DNA of 64,000 bases from Ectocarpus siliculosus (taxonomy: Eukaryota > Sar > Phaeophyceae > Ectocarpales > Ectocarpaceae): positions 48,090 through 112,089 of the forward strand of contig FN648581.1 of the NCBI GenBank assembly GCA_000310025.1, written 5' to 3'. Shown piece by piece: positions 44,844 through 56,213 of the stretch (positions are counted from its first letter, which is position 1; each line of letters opens with the position of its first letter). The notes under the pieces are model-generated. The model did no database searches. It saw only the letters and a program-made list of their open reading frames with translations, and had not been told where the DNA came from. The translations under genes were made by a program, and so were the position numbers.

Positions 44844-45308
44844 CTAGTTGGGGCAGTTCATTTCCCGAAACCGTGGCACTTGTGGCACTGCACCATGGGG
44901 CAGACGCGGTACGAATGCTCTATATCGGCCCCGGTCTTGCCGGCTCGGCGGCAAGGGTTCACTGCCGCGGCCGCCGCGGCCCCCATAGGCCCGGTGCCTC
45001 CCCCCGGATCCACGCCCGGGGGTGTAGTGACCGGGCTGTCCCCCTTGCGGCTGCATACCGTAAGGGCTGTAACCCCCAAAACGCGGGGCGAGGGCCATAG
45101 GTTGCACAGGAGGCGGGCCCGAAGCCCCTGCCGGAGCCGGGGCAGGCTTGCCCCCCCCCAAGAATTTGGTGATGGCCGACAATTCCTTAACGACCTTGCT
45201 CCTGTCGGTTTGCCTACCCTCTTCTGTCTGCGGCATGAGCTTGTCGTGGACCCAGACCGCGTCCGGACGGCCACACTGCATAGCTGCATCTATGCCAACG
45301 ATGAGCAT
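44844..45308 (-). pseudogene. DIRS-type Gag-like protein, C-terminal part with zinc knuckle
   Basis: Gly/Pro-rich nucleocapsid-like region (GGKPAPAPAGASGPPPVQPM, GGRHRAYGGRGGRG). One frame reaches TAG at 44844; a second, entered near 44965, gives a Cys/His cluster CRRAGKTGADIEHSYRVCP followed by CHKC, consistent with a nucleic-acid-binding knuckle. A frameshift links the two. Position just upstream of RT fits Gag. Confidence 0.65.
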
Positions 45309-45689
45309 ATGTACAAAGGCCCTCTCAACGCTGACCCACGCCCGAAATCATGTAAGAGCAATGCAACCACGCAAGCCTTGGGATCTCCCAGCCATACACG
45401 AAGCGCACCGACGTAAGCCGGGCGCCCCGATCCGGGAACAGAGAGGAGGTTGGAAACAAATAGTTGCCACGCGTCATGTGGGCGTCGTGCGAAGGAACAA
45501 CGCGAGTAGCCAGCCGTGCCGTACGCCGGAGAACGGCGGTGAGAGCCTAGAACGAACACAAGTATGCGGAGAGCGGGAAACAAAGACGAACTAGAGCCAC
45601 AGCGCCTGACATATAACAACAGTACTCCGTGGAATGGAGAGAAACTACTGCTGTGGGGCGTGGGGCTGCCGAGAGCGAGCAAGCACAAA

Positions 45690-46393
45690 ATTTGGATGGA
45701 AGCGACTCACCTTGCTTGACATGCTGGTGTAAATCAGCGACCGCTTTTCTCGCGGGGCTCGCGGTCTCCGGTCACGCCCTCCTCGTCCAGGGCTGCTGCT
45801 GCGCCCGAGATCTCCGACCGGAGGCGCTTGCCCGCGGTGGCTGTGGTGGAAGAGGGAGGGGCAGCGGTCGCTGCCGCACCAGACGACGCCGCCGAAGGAG
45901 GGGAAGAGGTTGCTCCGCTCGCCGCTGAAGGAGGAGAAGAAATGGCTCCGCCTGCTGCTGAAGGCGTGGCTGCCATGGTGGGAAGAGCCGGGAGGAGAAC
46001 CGCGGTCGCGGACATCCGGAGACCGACGTGGTTGTCGCAGCGCCACGGGTACTGCAGCAGCGCTTGGGCGAGGGCCGCCTTCAGACGTGCGTCGCCGACG
46101 GCCGCGGAGTCGGCGTTCTCACAGGCGGGAAGACCGACGGCCATCATGCTGGGCTTGTCGCTGGCGGAGCCTGCGTCGACCAACGCGCCAAAACCCCTAC
46201 ACACGTCGTCGAGGGAAGCGACTTCCAGCTGCCGCCCGTGCGGCAGCACGCCCAGGCGGGTCAAGTCCATCACCCACTCGCTGCCCTAGCCACCGCTCAC
46301 TGGTGCGCAGAGGTCATAAAGGTGTTCTATGACCGTCTCGAGCCCGGGCTCGCGAAGGTCCTCCAGCCGGAAGTGCGGTACCGCCGCTGCCAT
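45690..46393 (-). pseudogene. DIRS-type Gag-like protein, N-terminal part
   Basis: ATG at 46393 begins MAAAVPHFRLEDLREPGLET. An in-frame TAG at 46286-46288 follows VSGG, then the same frame gives WVMDLTRLGVLPHGRQLEVA, helical sequence and Ala/Ser/Pro-rich repeats to TGA at 45734. A GTGAGT donor-like site at about 45702 suggests an intron. It starts about 120 bp inside repeat A1, where the first ORF of a DIRS-group element is expected. No Gag motif is conserved enough for proof. Confidence 0.55.
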
Positions 46394-46513
46394 GATGAGG
46401 AGAAAGAAGAGCACGAAGAGAGACACAACCAGGGGGAAAGAACTAACCCCAGCGGGCGGACGGTCGCGGGCGCCGCTCGAGCAGAGCGGGGGGTGCGAGC
46501 GGATGATGGAGCG

Positions 46514-46671
46514 TCTCAAAAGGAGGCTCTCTTTTCCTCTGTGTTCCTGTCTTGCACAGGTTTGATAAAAGGAAGTGAGAGGGTGTTCTTCCTCCTCCTG
46601 TGTTCTGGTTCTTCATGTCTGGAGAAGTTTGAAATCGTACCTCTTTCTTCATTTCTGGTTATGAGAATCCA
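46514..46671 (-). repeat. Split direct repeat A1 (DIRS 5' end)
   Basis: Close match to 27311-27468 over about 158 bp, same orientation. It bounds the element on the gag side; sequence beyond 46671 (ATGCATGTGTAG) is unrelated to the other copy. Confidence 0.8.
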
Positions 46672-46799
46672 CATGCATGTGTAGAAACGACTACCTTATC
46701 ACAACACGAAACAAAGCACCCCCCCTCCCGCCGCCCCCCAAAACCACAGCAGCAGTTCTTGCCAAGAAAAATGCTGGTACAGGATTGGCTCTTGACTAC

Positions 46800-48030
46800 A
46801 CCGGTGACCACTCTGCTATCCCTGGGGACACCTTGGCAGGGGGGGCAACCCTGTAGGCACCCTGTGGGGGGGTTGAACGGGGTTCCTAGCGATAACCTTG
46901 CACGTGCCCGACACCCTGTCCGGCGTTCTTGGTGATGCCCTGACAGGGTCATGAATTATACAAGGTAAACACGTGGACCCTGGCAAGGTGCTAGTCAGTG
47001 CTGGGGTTACCCCTCAGGAACCTGCTAAACATCAATCACCCTGAACGGGGTATCTCGTGGAACCTTGTCAGGGTGACGGTTGCTACGAGGTAATGTGTTC
47101 AGCCATGGCAAGGTGAAGGGTTAGGACAGGATTGAAAATGAGAACCTTGCGCGACCTCACCCCCCCTGTACGATGTTGAGGGGCGTCCCTCTGCCGTCAT
47201 GTTCAGCCTTGGTAAGGTGGAGGATTTGTGGGGGGTTGAAAATGGAGACTTTTGGTTATCCCCCCTCCAGTACGGTGTTAAGGGGTGTCGCCCTGCCATG
47301 CAATGCTGGGACCCTCGGAGGATAGCAGGCCTTCCGAGGAACGAGGAGGCGGCATACCACAGGCATATATGCTGGGCCCCAGTTCAAAGTAGATAGCGCT
47401 GTGTGCTCTCGAACGTCAGTCGTCGCACGAATGTGGGCTCAATTTTTTTTCACGTCTCCAGTCTGCGTTATGATGTCCTCTTCGTACAGACAAGTCCGTG
47501 TGCACAAAGTACGTTTTATCATGGTCATAGATTGGTCATAGGTTTTAGGATGCATCGCGTATTGACAAAAAACAGTGGGACGCGAGGGAGTACAGCAATC
47601 GACGGTGCTGTACGCGGGGAAGAGATGATTTTTTGCCTCTGAAACATTGTGCTTCACCAGGGGGAAGTAAGATGAGGGGGGACGGGAGGGGTTGACCTCG
47701 TTTCTTTCCCGTGAAAATTTCGAGGGGTGAGCTCACCCCGGGGGGGACACTATAGTGAGGCTCGTTTCGGGTCACCTGGGCAACCCAAAGAGGTCAACCC
47801 TGTAGGCACCCTGTCCAGTGTTGTCGGAGATGTCCTGGCAGGGTTATGGTGTAAACAAGGTGAAAAAGCGGGCCCCGACAGTGTGCTAGGCCTAGCAGGT
47901 TTCCCCATACGATAATGCTACACATACCCCACCCTGTGCGGGTTAGAGGGCGGGGCTTTGTCAGGGGAAGAATACCCACAAAGTGTATGTTGGGACCCTG
48001 CGAGGATAACAGGCCTTCGAAGGGGCCAAC
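46800..48030. repeat. Two blocks of CCCTG/CAGGG and CCTTG-rich repeats
   Basis: ACCCTGTAGGCACCCTGT occurs at about 46849 and 47797; GCTGGGACCCT or GTTGGGACCCT followed by GAGGATA-CAGGCCTTC-GAGG occurs at about 47305 and 47990; GGCAAGGTG-type motifs lie between. These blocks resemble the subterminal arrays of the large transposon in style but not in sequence, and may be ends of a second family. No gene is supported in 46672-48590. Confidence 0.5.
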
Positions 48031-48589
48031 ATGTAGCAGGTTAGCTTAGCGTGACCCCGTTTGCTTCAAGGAGAGAGCTCAGTGTGGCGGTCGTTGGCAA
48101 CACGTTTGCCTCGGCGCGTGGACTGTGTGACACAAGACACGTCACGAACTCTCCACTTCACCGACAGAGTCGGGTCAACATACATAAACCGTCGGCAAAG
48201 GCCCACGTCATCATGTTTTCGTGTCCTCCGTCTCGTTTCTGGAAATATTGTTGTGTTGCTAACAACAATAAAAATACTGGAAGATGAGACGGGTCTCTCG
48301 AGTATCGGGTTCACGAAATGTGCTCATAAAGCTCGCAACGATTTATTTGAACTTTTTTATACGGATAAACCACAGCCCAAGAGTCGTGCGTCGTTCTCCC
48401 AACTTTGGTCGACACCGACGACGCTCACATCGACGAAATAATTCCTACTCTGTGAGAGGTACTCAGGGGTCGTGCATAACCACACGGTCAAACACGCGTC
48501 GCATGCATGTAGACAGGAAGCGAGCCCCCCGCCCCCTATCGATGTACTTCGCTGTCCTAGCTCTCTCGCTCAGACCCTTCTTTATGGAA

Positions 48590-49625
48590 ACATAATCTTG
48601 CAATTATATCTTGGCATTTTGACCCAAGATTTGCTCACAATATGTCTCCGCCAAGATTTGCAGTATCGCGATTTATGGGGGAAATATCTTGAATGTTGAA
48701 AATGCGGCGTGTTGTTCCTCTCTTCTGCTTGAAGTTGAAAAAGGCACAACGGCCACTTGGTCCACAGAAAATGCCAAGTTGTGGCGAAAAGTGAGCATGA
48801 CGCAGTTGTAAAAGGGGCATCGCTCCCCCAGCTGTATTGCCTCAACACTGTGGGTGGATACTAGCGATGGGCGCCTACCTGGGGTGCAAAATTGAATCCG
48901 TTGCCCACGAGCTCATGTCAAGCGGAGAAACAAAACTGTTCCATTGCTGTCCAACTGACAAGAAAGTGCATCAACCCGAGGCCGATGACACCCATGCACG
49001 TATCTCATGATGTAGCAGGCGTACCGAGGTCAAACCTCCGGCGCTGTCATCTGCACCCACGGATTTGGCTCGGGTGCAAACGGATTGTGTGTGGGGCGAT
49101 TCGATGAAGAGATAGAAGCGTCGCACACGACAGAGCAGTGTTGGCAAAACGTTCCTCCTGCTATATTTTTCTACTTCAAAATAAAGTACTCTTTGAACGG
49201 TCCCTCCACAGAATGGTGATGACGCACGTGGAACGAGTCAGGGCAAATACGCATTTTTTTCGCGCGCCTTGGTTGTTTTCGTTCGCTGTCGGCGCCCGTG
49301 GCGCCGACACAGTGACGCCAGGGTGCGTTAGAGACCCTTGCGAGTGTGCGACGTGCACATTTCATGGCGTTATGGACGATTAGGTTGACTGACCTTCGGT
49401 GATCGCGCCGCACTGAGGCAAGATTTGTTACGCCGCCTCAAGATTTGTCGGAAGGCTCGACATGACAAATCTTGGGTCAAGATTTGTTCGAAAGGGCAGA
49501 TTTCGGGCCTCGAGAAATCTTGGCCAAGATATATCGGAAGATTTTGTTCCCATAAATCGTGAAACTGACAGATCTTGGCCAAGATCAAGATTTATCGACA
49601 AGATTTTGTTCCCATAAATCGGGGT
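48590..49625. repeat. Palindromic repeat built of CAAGATTT/AAATCTTG motifs
   Basis: Left part 48600-48695 (TTTTGACCCAAGATTTG, CGATTTATGGG) and right part 49425-49625 (CAAATCTTGGGTCAAGATTTG, CCCATAAATCG twice) are inverted relative to each other. Probably a non-autonomous element of about 1 kb. A separate hairpin GTCGGCGCC-CGT-GGCGCCGAC lies inside at 49288-49308. Confidence 0.55.
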
Positions 49626-50100
49626 CTCACGCATGACACCCAGCCGCGACTTGGTTTTGTTGTCCTCATCTCCAAACAACGATATCCGTCCAGCACGCGC
49701 GAATGTTCTGTCGTCAATGAGACGATCGAGAGAGGGAGATGGAGGTAGCGACGGCGGGAAGCGGCGGGAGAGATAGCGGCAGGGGACTAAGCTTGTTTCC
49801 TTCCCGTGAAAATTTCGGGGGGTAATCACCCCGGAGGAAAACAGAGAAATGTATCATCGGCGCACACACACTGCTGTGTTCCCCCTACGGACAAGATACC
49901 TGCGAGTAAGTCTAAAGGAGGAAAGGAAGGAGGGCAGCACGTGCGGCCCTCGCCTCTCCCGGTTACAAGCACACACCGACGCCATTCGAGTTGAGAGCGG
50001 TGTTTGCAACCGCCAAGCTTAACTGCTACGAGAGCGGGTGAACGCTTGAGGTTGTGCGCTACAGTGCAACGATGGGACGTAGCGGGAGTACATGGTGCAG
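49626..50100. other. No supported gene
   Basis: GTGAAAATTTCG followed by GGGGTGAGCTCACCCCG (47713-47740) and the similar GTGAAAATTTCGGGGGGTAATCACCCCGG (49806-49834 region) show a repeated short palindrome. Otherwise unremarkable. Confidence 0.35.
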
Positions 50101-50232
50101 CGAAATTTTTCAACGTCGGTACCAAACTTATCAGGGAGTCGCGCAGGAACGAGAATGAGCCAGATGACGCAGTCGACATCTTCTCCAGCGACAACGATTC
50201 GTCGTTATTGCCTTCAGTACACTATCAATATT
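50101..50232 (+). CDS. Isolated candidate exon of unknown gene
   Basis: Acceptor ACATGGTGCAG (ending 50100) and a consensus donor GTAAGT at 50233 bound a frame that reads AKFFNVGTKLIRESRRNENE, PDDAVDIFSSDNDSSLLPS and HYQY. Charged, Ser/Asp-rich, not low complexity. No partner exon was placed with confidence; 51110-51190 on the same strand is possible. Confidence 0.4.
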
Positions 50233-51043
50233 GTAAGTACTTGTGGCGAGAAACCGCCCGAAAAAAATCCCCGAGAGGCTGTCCTAGCAATGGCTGATGA
50301 TGTTTACTTTGCCCCGGGAGCACATATAACAGAGGGGACAAAATCGTTCTTGGTCTAACACAAATCACCCCGGGCGGTACGACAATAATTTGGCAGTTTT
50401 TCGCCGAAATTATGGGGGGAAGGACATTAATGCGGGGGGAAGGGGGGGTATGGGCACTACCGTCGATTCGAAATCCAGAGTATCTACATATGCCAGTAGC
50501 CAGCACAGACCGGAAATAAGTACAAGAGGTCGTCGTCAGGCGCAAGGTTGGGCCATGAACGTTTTGAGGTGCAGTAGTCCACATTGCGATAAATCGAGCA
50601 TGCAAATCGAAAGCAGAGAGAGGCAGATACACCCGATAAAACTCCCCCACCTTCCGACATTGTAGGTAATGAACGTGTGTCTTGGAAAATGCTGTGGTGG
50701 TGCCCTCCAGTTTGTGTGACGAGGCAGCAAGGGCACGGATACAGTTTAAAAGCTCTGCATGCTTGTAGTAATGCATGAGAGCCCGGTGTGGCGAGTCTGA
50801 AGAGTCAGCTATATACATCCCGCCTCGGACAACCATCTGCTGGCGACGGACACACAGAGGATCAAGTTCGGAGTTTCTTGAGAATAAGCGATTGTTTTGC
50901 GTCAAACACACAGAGAGCCCCTTCTTGAGCACGCTCTGTTTCTTTGTGACAATTTTGCGGTGGTGGAACAACTCGGTGGACACCAAACGCCGTGCCCAAA
51001 GGTAAAGAGTGGTGTCCTTCCACGAACCATCCAGAGCTTGCAC
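50225..51043 (-). CDS. Hypothetical ORF, 272 aa
   Basis: The longest uninterrupted frame in the window without transposon similarity. It starts MQALDGSWKDTTLYLWARRL and includes VRRQQMVVRGGMYIADSSDS, RALMHYYKHAELLNCIRALA and VGEFYRVYLPLSAFDLHARF, ending at 50225. The first two thirds have protein-like composition; the last third is less convincing. No family recognised. Its 3' end touches the plus-strand exon at 50101-50232, so at most one of the two is likely right there. The start lies inside the block that is duplicated in reverse near 57960. Confidence 0.35.
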   Translation of the reverse strand: MQALDGSWKDTTLYLWARRLVSTELFHHRKIVTKKQSVLKKGLSVCLTQNNRLFSRNSELDPLCVRRQQMVVRGGMYIADSSDSPHRALMHYYKHAELLNCIRALAASSHKLEGTTTAFSKTHVHYLQCRKVGEFYRVYLPLSAFDLHARFIAMWTTAPQNVHGPTLRLTTTSCTYFRSVLATGICRYSGFRIDGSAHTPPSPRINVLPPIISAKNCQIIVVPPGVICVRPRTILSPLLYVLPGQSKHHQPLLGQPLGDFFRAVSRHKYLQY

Positions 51044-51840
51044 TGAAGCAGTGACGATGCACCCATTTTAAAGCTCACGCAAAACCTTCCACTTCAGAAC
51101 CCACCCCCGCCCTCATATGACGCCCCTGGCAAAGCGACCGTGGCAACCGGTATCTTTGTTTCCTTCTTTGCAAAGCTAGAGTGGTCCATGCCCAGCCCAT
51201 ATGCAATATGCATACAACCCCAGGTACGGTTGGATCCTCTCCGCATCTTCGACCGTTATGAACGAGCGCATAGAGATTCTGCGAAAGAATGTCGGTTTGT
51301 TTTATTCTGCCTGTAGAGGGTGCGTCGGGGTGGGTAGGTGTGGTTGTGGTGCTTCTTGTCGCCATATCATGATACATACGCATAGCAGTCGTACGGGGGG
51401 CCGGGCCATGTACATACCCTGTCATCAAATTCCGATCAGTTGAGCCCCGGCCCGTTGGCATCATCTCGGGGGCGACACCCACCAGCCCACCAGCCACACC
51501 ACTACCATGCAACACACTCGCACGACCGACGATGCCAAGCCCGTGGAGATGCCAGGAGCTCGTCAGTTTGGGTTAAAAACATGAAGGATGGGGTGGGCGC
51601 ACCAGGTTGCGCTGGCGCTCGTGTCTTCAGCGACCGAGAACTGGGTGGCACGACGATTGACTCCTGCTGCAACTGGAAGTTGCACATGTAGTGGCGAGCG
51701 CCGGGAGAGTGCTCTCAAGACGCGAGCACTCCAAAGTTGGTCAGTGCTGTAGGGCTTGTCGGGATTCCAGCATCGAGGCAGCGCTGCTTGGAGTTCTATC
51801 GCGCGCGGCACAGATGCAGCAGCAGCTTTACCCGTGGCCA
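51044..51840 (+). repeat. Inverted duplication, left copy, with coding-like segment
   Basis: Matches 57130-57985 in reverse. Shared blocks include CACGAACCATCCAG, TATGACGCCCCTG, GTGGTCCATGCCCAGCCCA and TGAGCCCCGGCCCGTTGGCA. The plus-strand frame near 51110-51190 reads SYDAPGKATVATG..VSFFAKLEWSMPSP and the other copy SYDAPDEATVAPVSLVSFFA, so both derive from one coding sequence. A 130-bp segment (about 51260-51390) is present only here. Confidence 0.65.
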
Positions 51841-51904
51841 TTCGGCTCAGCCACAGGGTTGGGGGGGGGGGTCGACTTTTTGAGGACGCCCCCCATTATC
51901 ACAT

Positions 51905-52255
51905 GACTAGGGTTAGGTAACCTGGGCAAGGCCAAGTACCTGGGCAGGGTTCGGCACTAACGACATTTGGTAACCTGGCCAAGGTCAGTACCTCGGCAGG
52001 GTTTGGCACGAAAGGCATCTTGCCCTAGTTTCAGACCCTGCCAACGTATGTCAATGGTAACCTGGGCACAGTCCGAAACTGGGTAGGATTCGGCATTCAA
52101 GGAACCTTGGCCTAGGTCCAGACCATGGCTACGTAGGCACAGCGAACTTGGGCTTGGTTATGAGCATGCCAACGTCGCTTCTGTACCACTATAGTAGGTA
52201 GGCCCAGACCCTGCCAACGTACGCACAGCGACGTTGGCCCAAGGGTGGGTGGGGT
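51905..52255 (+). repeat. Array of CCTGGGCAAGG / CCTGCCAACGT motifs
   Basis: GGTAACCTGG(G/C)CA..GG..AGTACC..GGCAGGGTT recurs at about 51918, 51968 and 52048; CAGACCCTGCCAACGTA recurs near 52030 and 52205. Another subterminal-style array sharing the GGCAAGG core. 52256-53195 downstream has a weak direct repeat (52700-52780 / 53000-53070) and no supported gene. Confidence 0.55.
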
Positions 52256-53195
52256 AAGCAACATTTTTCTGGGCCGACGCCCTCACTAGGAAACTCGAGC
52301 ATGACGTTGCTCAAACCGTTTATTTTCAAGTTGTATCGCCGATCGTGCGGCCGAGAAACGACAAGTCACACATGACGGCCTCTGACATCGTCCATCGTAC
52401 GAAAACGCAGAGGCGAAAGCGCCACGTACTCCTCACCCGCCCCCCTCACGGAGCTACAACATGAGAACAACGCGCATACGTTTGTCTCCCTCCCCTCGCG
52501 TAGAGCGAAGTCGAGCATAGAAAAATACCCAAGGAGGCGTAGAGAGAGGACGGGCCTACATAATCCTTCAAAGACATGAACGTACGGATATGACCTCAGC
52601 AAATTGGGCTCAAGACTCACCCCGCGAATGTCACAGGCTCCCACACACAGAGTCCATGATGGGCACCATCACGCTGCGCCACATCAGAAAGAAAACAGGA
52701 ACAACAAAAAGTCTCACTAAATATGACTACAACAATACCACCAGGCGGCGCGCGCGGTCTCTCTCTCTGCTGTACGCATGTGTGATGGCGTCTAAGACAT
52801 CAGCCAAACAACACGCGAGACCACCACACCAATGGCTGCCTGAACTACAGGCGACAACCGCGCCTGACTTTTACCAAAGGATGATGCACTAAACTTGGAT
52901 ATATTCTGCGAACGTGTACAGATTATCAATACATCACATCTTTGTACACACTGATGTGTGTATCTCACCGAAGATTCAAAATAAATGGCGGAGCTACAAG
53001 AGATAAAAGTTCTATTAAATACGATAATCCGGCGGCACGCGCTGTCTCTCTGCTCCTGCAGTACCTTACCACCTTCTTAAACACGCGAAGCTACACCATC
53101 ACACCGCTGCCCTATCACCCATGATGCGTTAAAACAGGAACGAAGCACATAATTCATGAATACCCGCGCCTGATGATGCCGGCAGCGAAGCGAGA

Positions 53196-56100
53196 TCAGG
53201 GCGTGACCGCCTCGACAGCCATTGCCACCGCGCCATGGTCCAGATATTCGTCGTCGTCGCTCGCGCCATCTCCGAACCGGCCGCCCGTGCAAGGGGCTGC
53301 CACAAAAGCGGGCATATGTGCAAGTTTGAGGAAATCAGATGGTGAGAACCGAATAGTGAAACAGACAAAATTGGAATGTGAGCGGATGTGCAGCTGATCA
53401 AAGTAAGGTCAACGACGGCATTGGAAACCACTGGGTGAGGGTCCAGGTGGGGTGCCTGCAGGGTATTCATGGGTAGCAGGGGTATAGACAGGAAAGCGAT
53501 TGCGAGGACAAAACCCAAAATAGACTATGGGACCGCTGCATATGTACACCATGAAGAAATAGTGCGAGTGTTTGCTAGACTGTCATTCAAAAATCCCAAA
53601 TAATGCTTGGGGGTGGCGAGCACGGCGAGAAACCTCTCATCAGAAATGCATAGCAATCCCACACAGGCGAAGCCCGGACATGCCCAACAGATAAGTGGCA
53701 CCCAGGCTTACATGCACCGCACAACATTTGGATTTCGAAAACGTACCTCGCTTGGACAGGTAGGGGCACGCGTACTGGGTGAGATGCCAATCTTGCTAAA
53801 CGCCTCCGCGTCAAAATCGAGAGGCAGGGCTGCAGCGTCTGGTTCTCTCAAGTCACTCGTACGAAGAAGTTCTGGAACAACCTGTTGAGTTTTGAGAGGG
53901 GTTGCGGCGGGCAAGTGAAAAGGAGGTGCCACGACGAAAAGGCCGGCGGGACAATTGGTTAGGGGTAAGATGTGTGTAATGATATTGTTAGAAGGACTAG
54001 TTTATGGGGTATCGTAGAATCTCGCGAGAGCTGCGCTATCGTCTGCATGGATCCTAAAAACACAAGCTGCTCCGGAGAACGTGTGGACGTATAGTTTCGC
54101 ATAAGGAGAACAAGGCGTGCGCATGAGAGGGCTTGCTTAGATTGGAGAAGCACACAAAAAAAAGGACCACCCCCGACAACATGTTTCAAAGCGCGCTGAA
54201 GCAAGCTTACAGCCGTAGCGTTCGCTTTGAAGACACACCTCGTTTTCGTTTTTTTCGTGTGTCTTGACAGCCAGGAGTTTCTTCAAGGTTTTACGGGAGA
54301 GTATTCCGCCAACCCCGTGGTCAATGGAGGCGTGATATACATCAAGATGCGCCTTACGCGAGCGAAATCAGTGTGCATGCATATCGGCGGGCAACGTCGT
54401 GGACGTGCCGAAAATTGTTCTTTATTTCTTAGACTTGAGTTTATCGTGAAACTTTTGAGCTAGAACGCTAGCCTGATTCACGACGGCACGCTATCAACCC
54501 ACGCACCAAGGATACAGTCAAGACTGCCACCGAAGCGAACATAGTAAATTTGCCTTCCACGAAGTCGCGAAGCGTTGCATGCATCTCCCCTCGCCCACCC
54601 CTCTATTGTACGCATAGCTAGCTCTCGAAAAGGAACTCAAGGTGGCACGGAACGAGCCGATAGCTAAGTAAACTCAAGGTCAGGTCGATGTCATTCCTCG
54701 AGTTTTGGTGTACAAAACGACGTCAAAGTGATAACATTACTGAAATGGGGGTTCGGCACCGAGTTTCCCGGTATTCGCCATGCAGTTAAATCTAGGACCG
54801 CCTGAATTGCTCAAGAGAACAGCGGATCTCAGCCTCTGTGCAGGCCTACCTCGTGGCAGGCTTACCGCGGTCACGCCAGCCGCACTCAGATGAACAAGGG
54901 TCTCATGCCCCCCCCAGATCCTCCAAGTGCCAGACGGGTCCAGGGCATCCCAGCCTCCCGAACCGTGGGCCTCAAGGTGCAGCTCGAGCGTACAGCCGAC
55001 AAACTCCATCATATCCTGTGTGCGGGAGCAAACGAGACGAGAGGACCGACGGGAGCAGGTTGCTCAATAGGGGGCAACGTCACATTATCACTTGCGTAGA
55101 TACGCATGAGCTTCCCCTCTCCGCAGGCTGACGACCTCTCGTCCACCCCCACAAAACTGCACAATCCAGGTGTGGTTGCTGCAAACTAGGTGTTGGTGCT
55201 CGTGCTGCTCTGTCTCGTGTACGATACCCAACGCGCGACAGGACCCACCCATGCTCCCTCCGCTTGGGCACTACAGTACATGAAATACATAATCACGTCG
55301 CACTACGTGAGAGTCTCGGTATCTTACGCCATCAGCCCGCGGCCACGACCCTCATCAATCCGTACGCAGGCTTCTTGAACCCGAACTCGACCACGGCAGC
55401 CCGACGGCCTTGTGCAACTGGGCACGCGAAGATTGCAGTGGTGCGCGAAATAATTCTGTGTTTTGAGCGGCGAGAAAACGAATAAACGACGATTCGAACG
55501 GACGTTCAGGTACACATAGATAGATGAGATATTTAGTCTCAACGCAGGAACCATCGAAAATCTAGGTAGATACATCGATATCTTGCGAACAGACGGATCG
55601 ATGTACGTGGCGGGAACATGCGTTTACTGGGTGTAGTATCACTGCAGCGACAAAAGAAAAAATAATCACTCTCCAAGGCAGACCAAGAGTAATCAGCCTG
55701 TCCGCACGCGTTCGGGAAGTGACTGGTGCACACGGCCAACGAGACAGGTCGTTCGCCCGATTCCAACGCAAAAAACCACGCATTTTCTATAACTTGGTGT
55801 GCGACGCCCGATCAACTCTGCTGTATGTCCAAACTCAACTACGCACTGAACAGACGAAGCTGCACAAGCTACCGAAATTCTGTTGGAGAGAGAGGACACG
55901 ATCACCGCAGCTGCCCCGTCAAGGATTAGAAATTATTTACACCGTCACGGTTTTTCTGGTACTCCACGAAGACAGAAACAAACCAAGGACAACACTTACT
56001 CTTGAAGGCCTCGCAGCCGAGATCCGCGGGCTGCCAGAACGCGCTCGTGCGCACTCGTGTTCTTGAGGTTCGATGATGGCGAAGCTCCAGCCGTAAAGCC

Positions 56101-56213
56101 TCGTACCGCGCCTCCGGTTGCCCTGCCCCCCTGAACTGCGCCTCTCCCGGAGAATCGCCGCGACCGATGATGAGCTGCCGCCGCCGCCGAGAAGTGGCGA
56201 ACGCGACCTTGAT
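53196..56213 (-). CDS. Candidate host gene, at least four exons, unknown function
   Basis: Exon 56213-56000: acceptor GTGCATCACAG, donor GTAAGT; the phase-compatible frame is Arg/Ser-rich (HRSRSRSPLLGGGGSSSS) and ends SAARPSR. Exon 55015-54866: acceptor CCCGCACACAG, donor GTAAGC, 50 codons, MMEFVGCTLELHLEAHGSGG and RIWGGHETLVHLSAAGVTA. Exon 53881-53747: acceptor ACTCAACAG, donor GTACGT, 45 codons, VVPELLRTSDLREPDAAALP and FDAEAFSKIGISPS. These three join in phase 0. The 3' end is uncertain: an exon from 53296 can end at TGA 53196-53198 (GGRFGDGASDDDEYLDHG), or a longer frame from 53462 ends at 53129. No stops or frameshifts were found in the middle exons and no second copy is seen, unlike the transposon genes. 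Family not recognised. Confidence 0.5.
54270..54463 (+). CDS. Weak candidate exon
   Basis: After TCTTGACAG the frame reads QEFLQGFTGEYSANPVVNGG and VIYIKMRLTRAKS, ending TAG 54461-54463. Protein-like start, poor end. It overlaps an intron of the minus-strand candidate gene. Low confidence. Confidence 0.2.

Larger units (their letters stand above)
20659..46671 (-). mobile_element. DIRS/PAT/Ngaro-type tyrosine-recombinase retrotransposon with two nested insertions
   Basis: On the minus strand: repeat A1 (46671-46514), gag (46393-44844), RT (43886-42726), RNase H (42793-42120), methyltransferase-like region, tyrosine recombinase (41502-41040 then 28501-27605), repeat B1 (27553-27468), repeat A2 (27468-27311), repeat B2 (20747-20659). 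A1-ORFs-B1-A2-B2 is the split-direct-repeat plan of PAT and Ngaro elements. Subtracting inserts of about 6.56 kb (between A2 and B2) and 12,538 bp (in the recombinase) leaves about 6.9 kb, a normal length for the group. That B2 belongs to this copy is inferred from order and identity, not from a junction. Confidence 0.7.
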
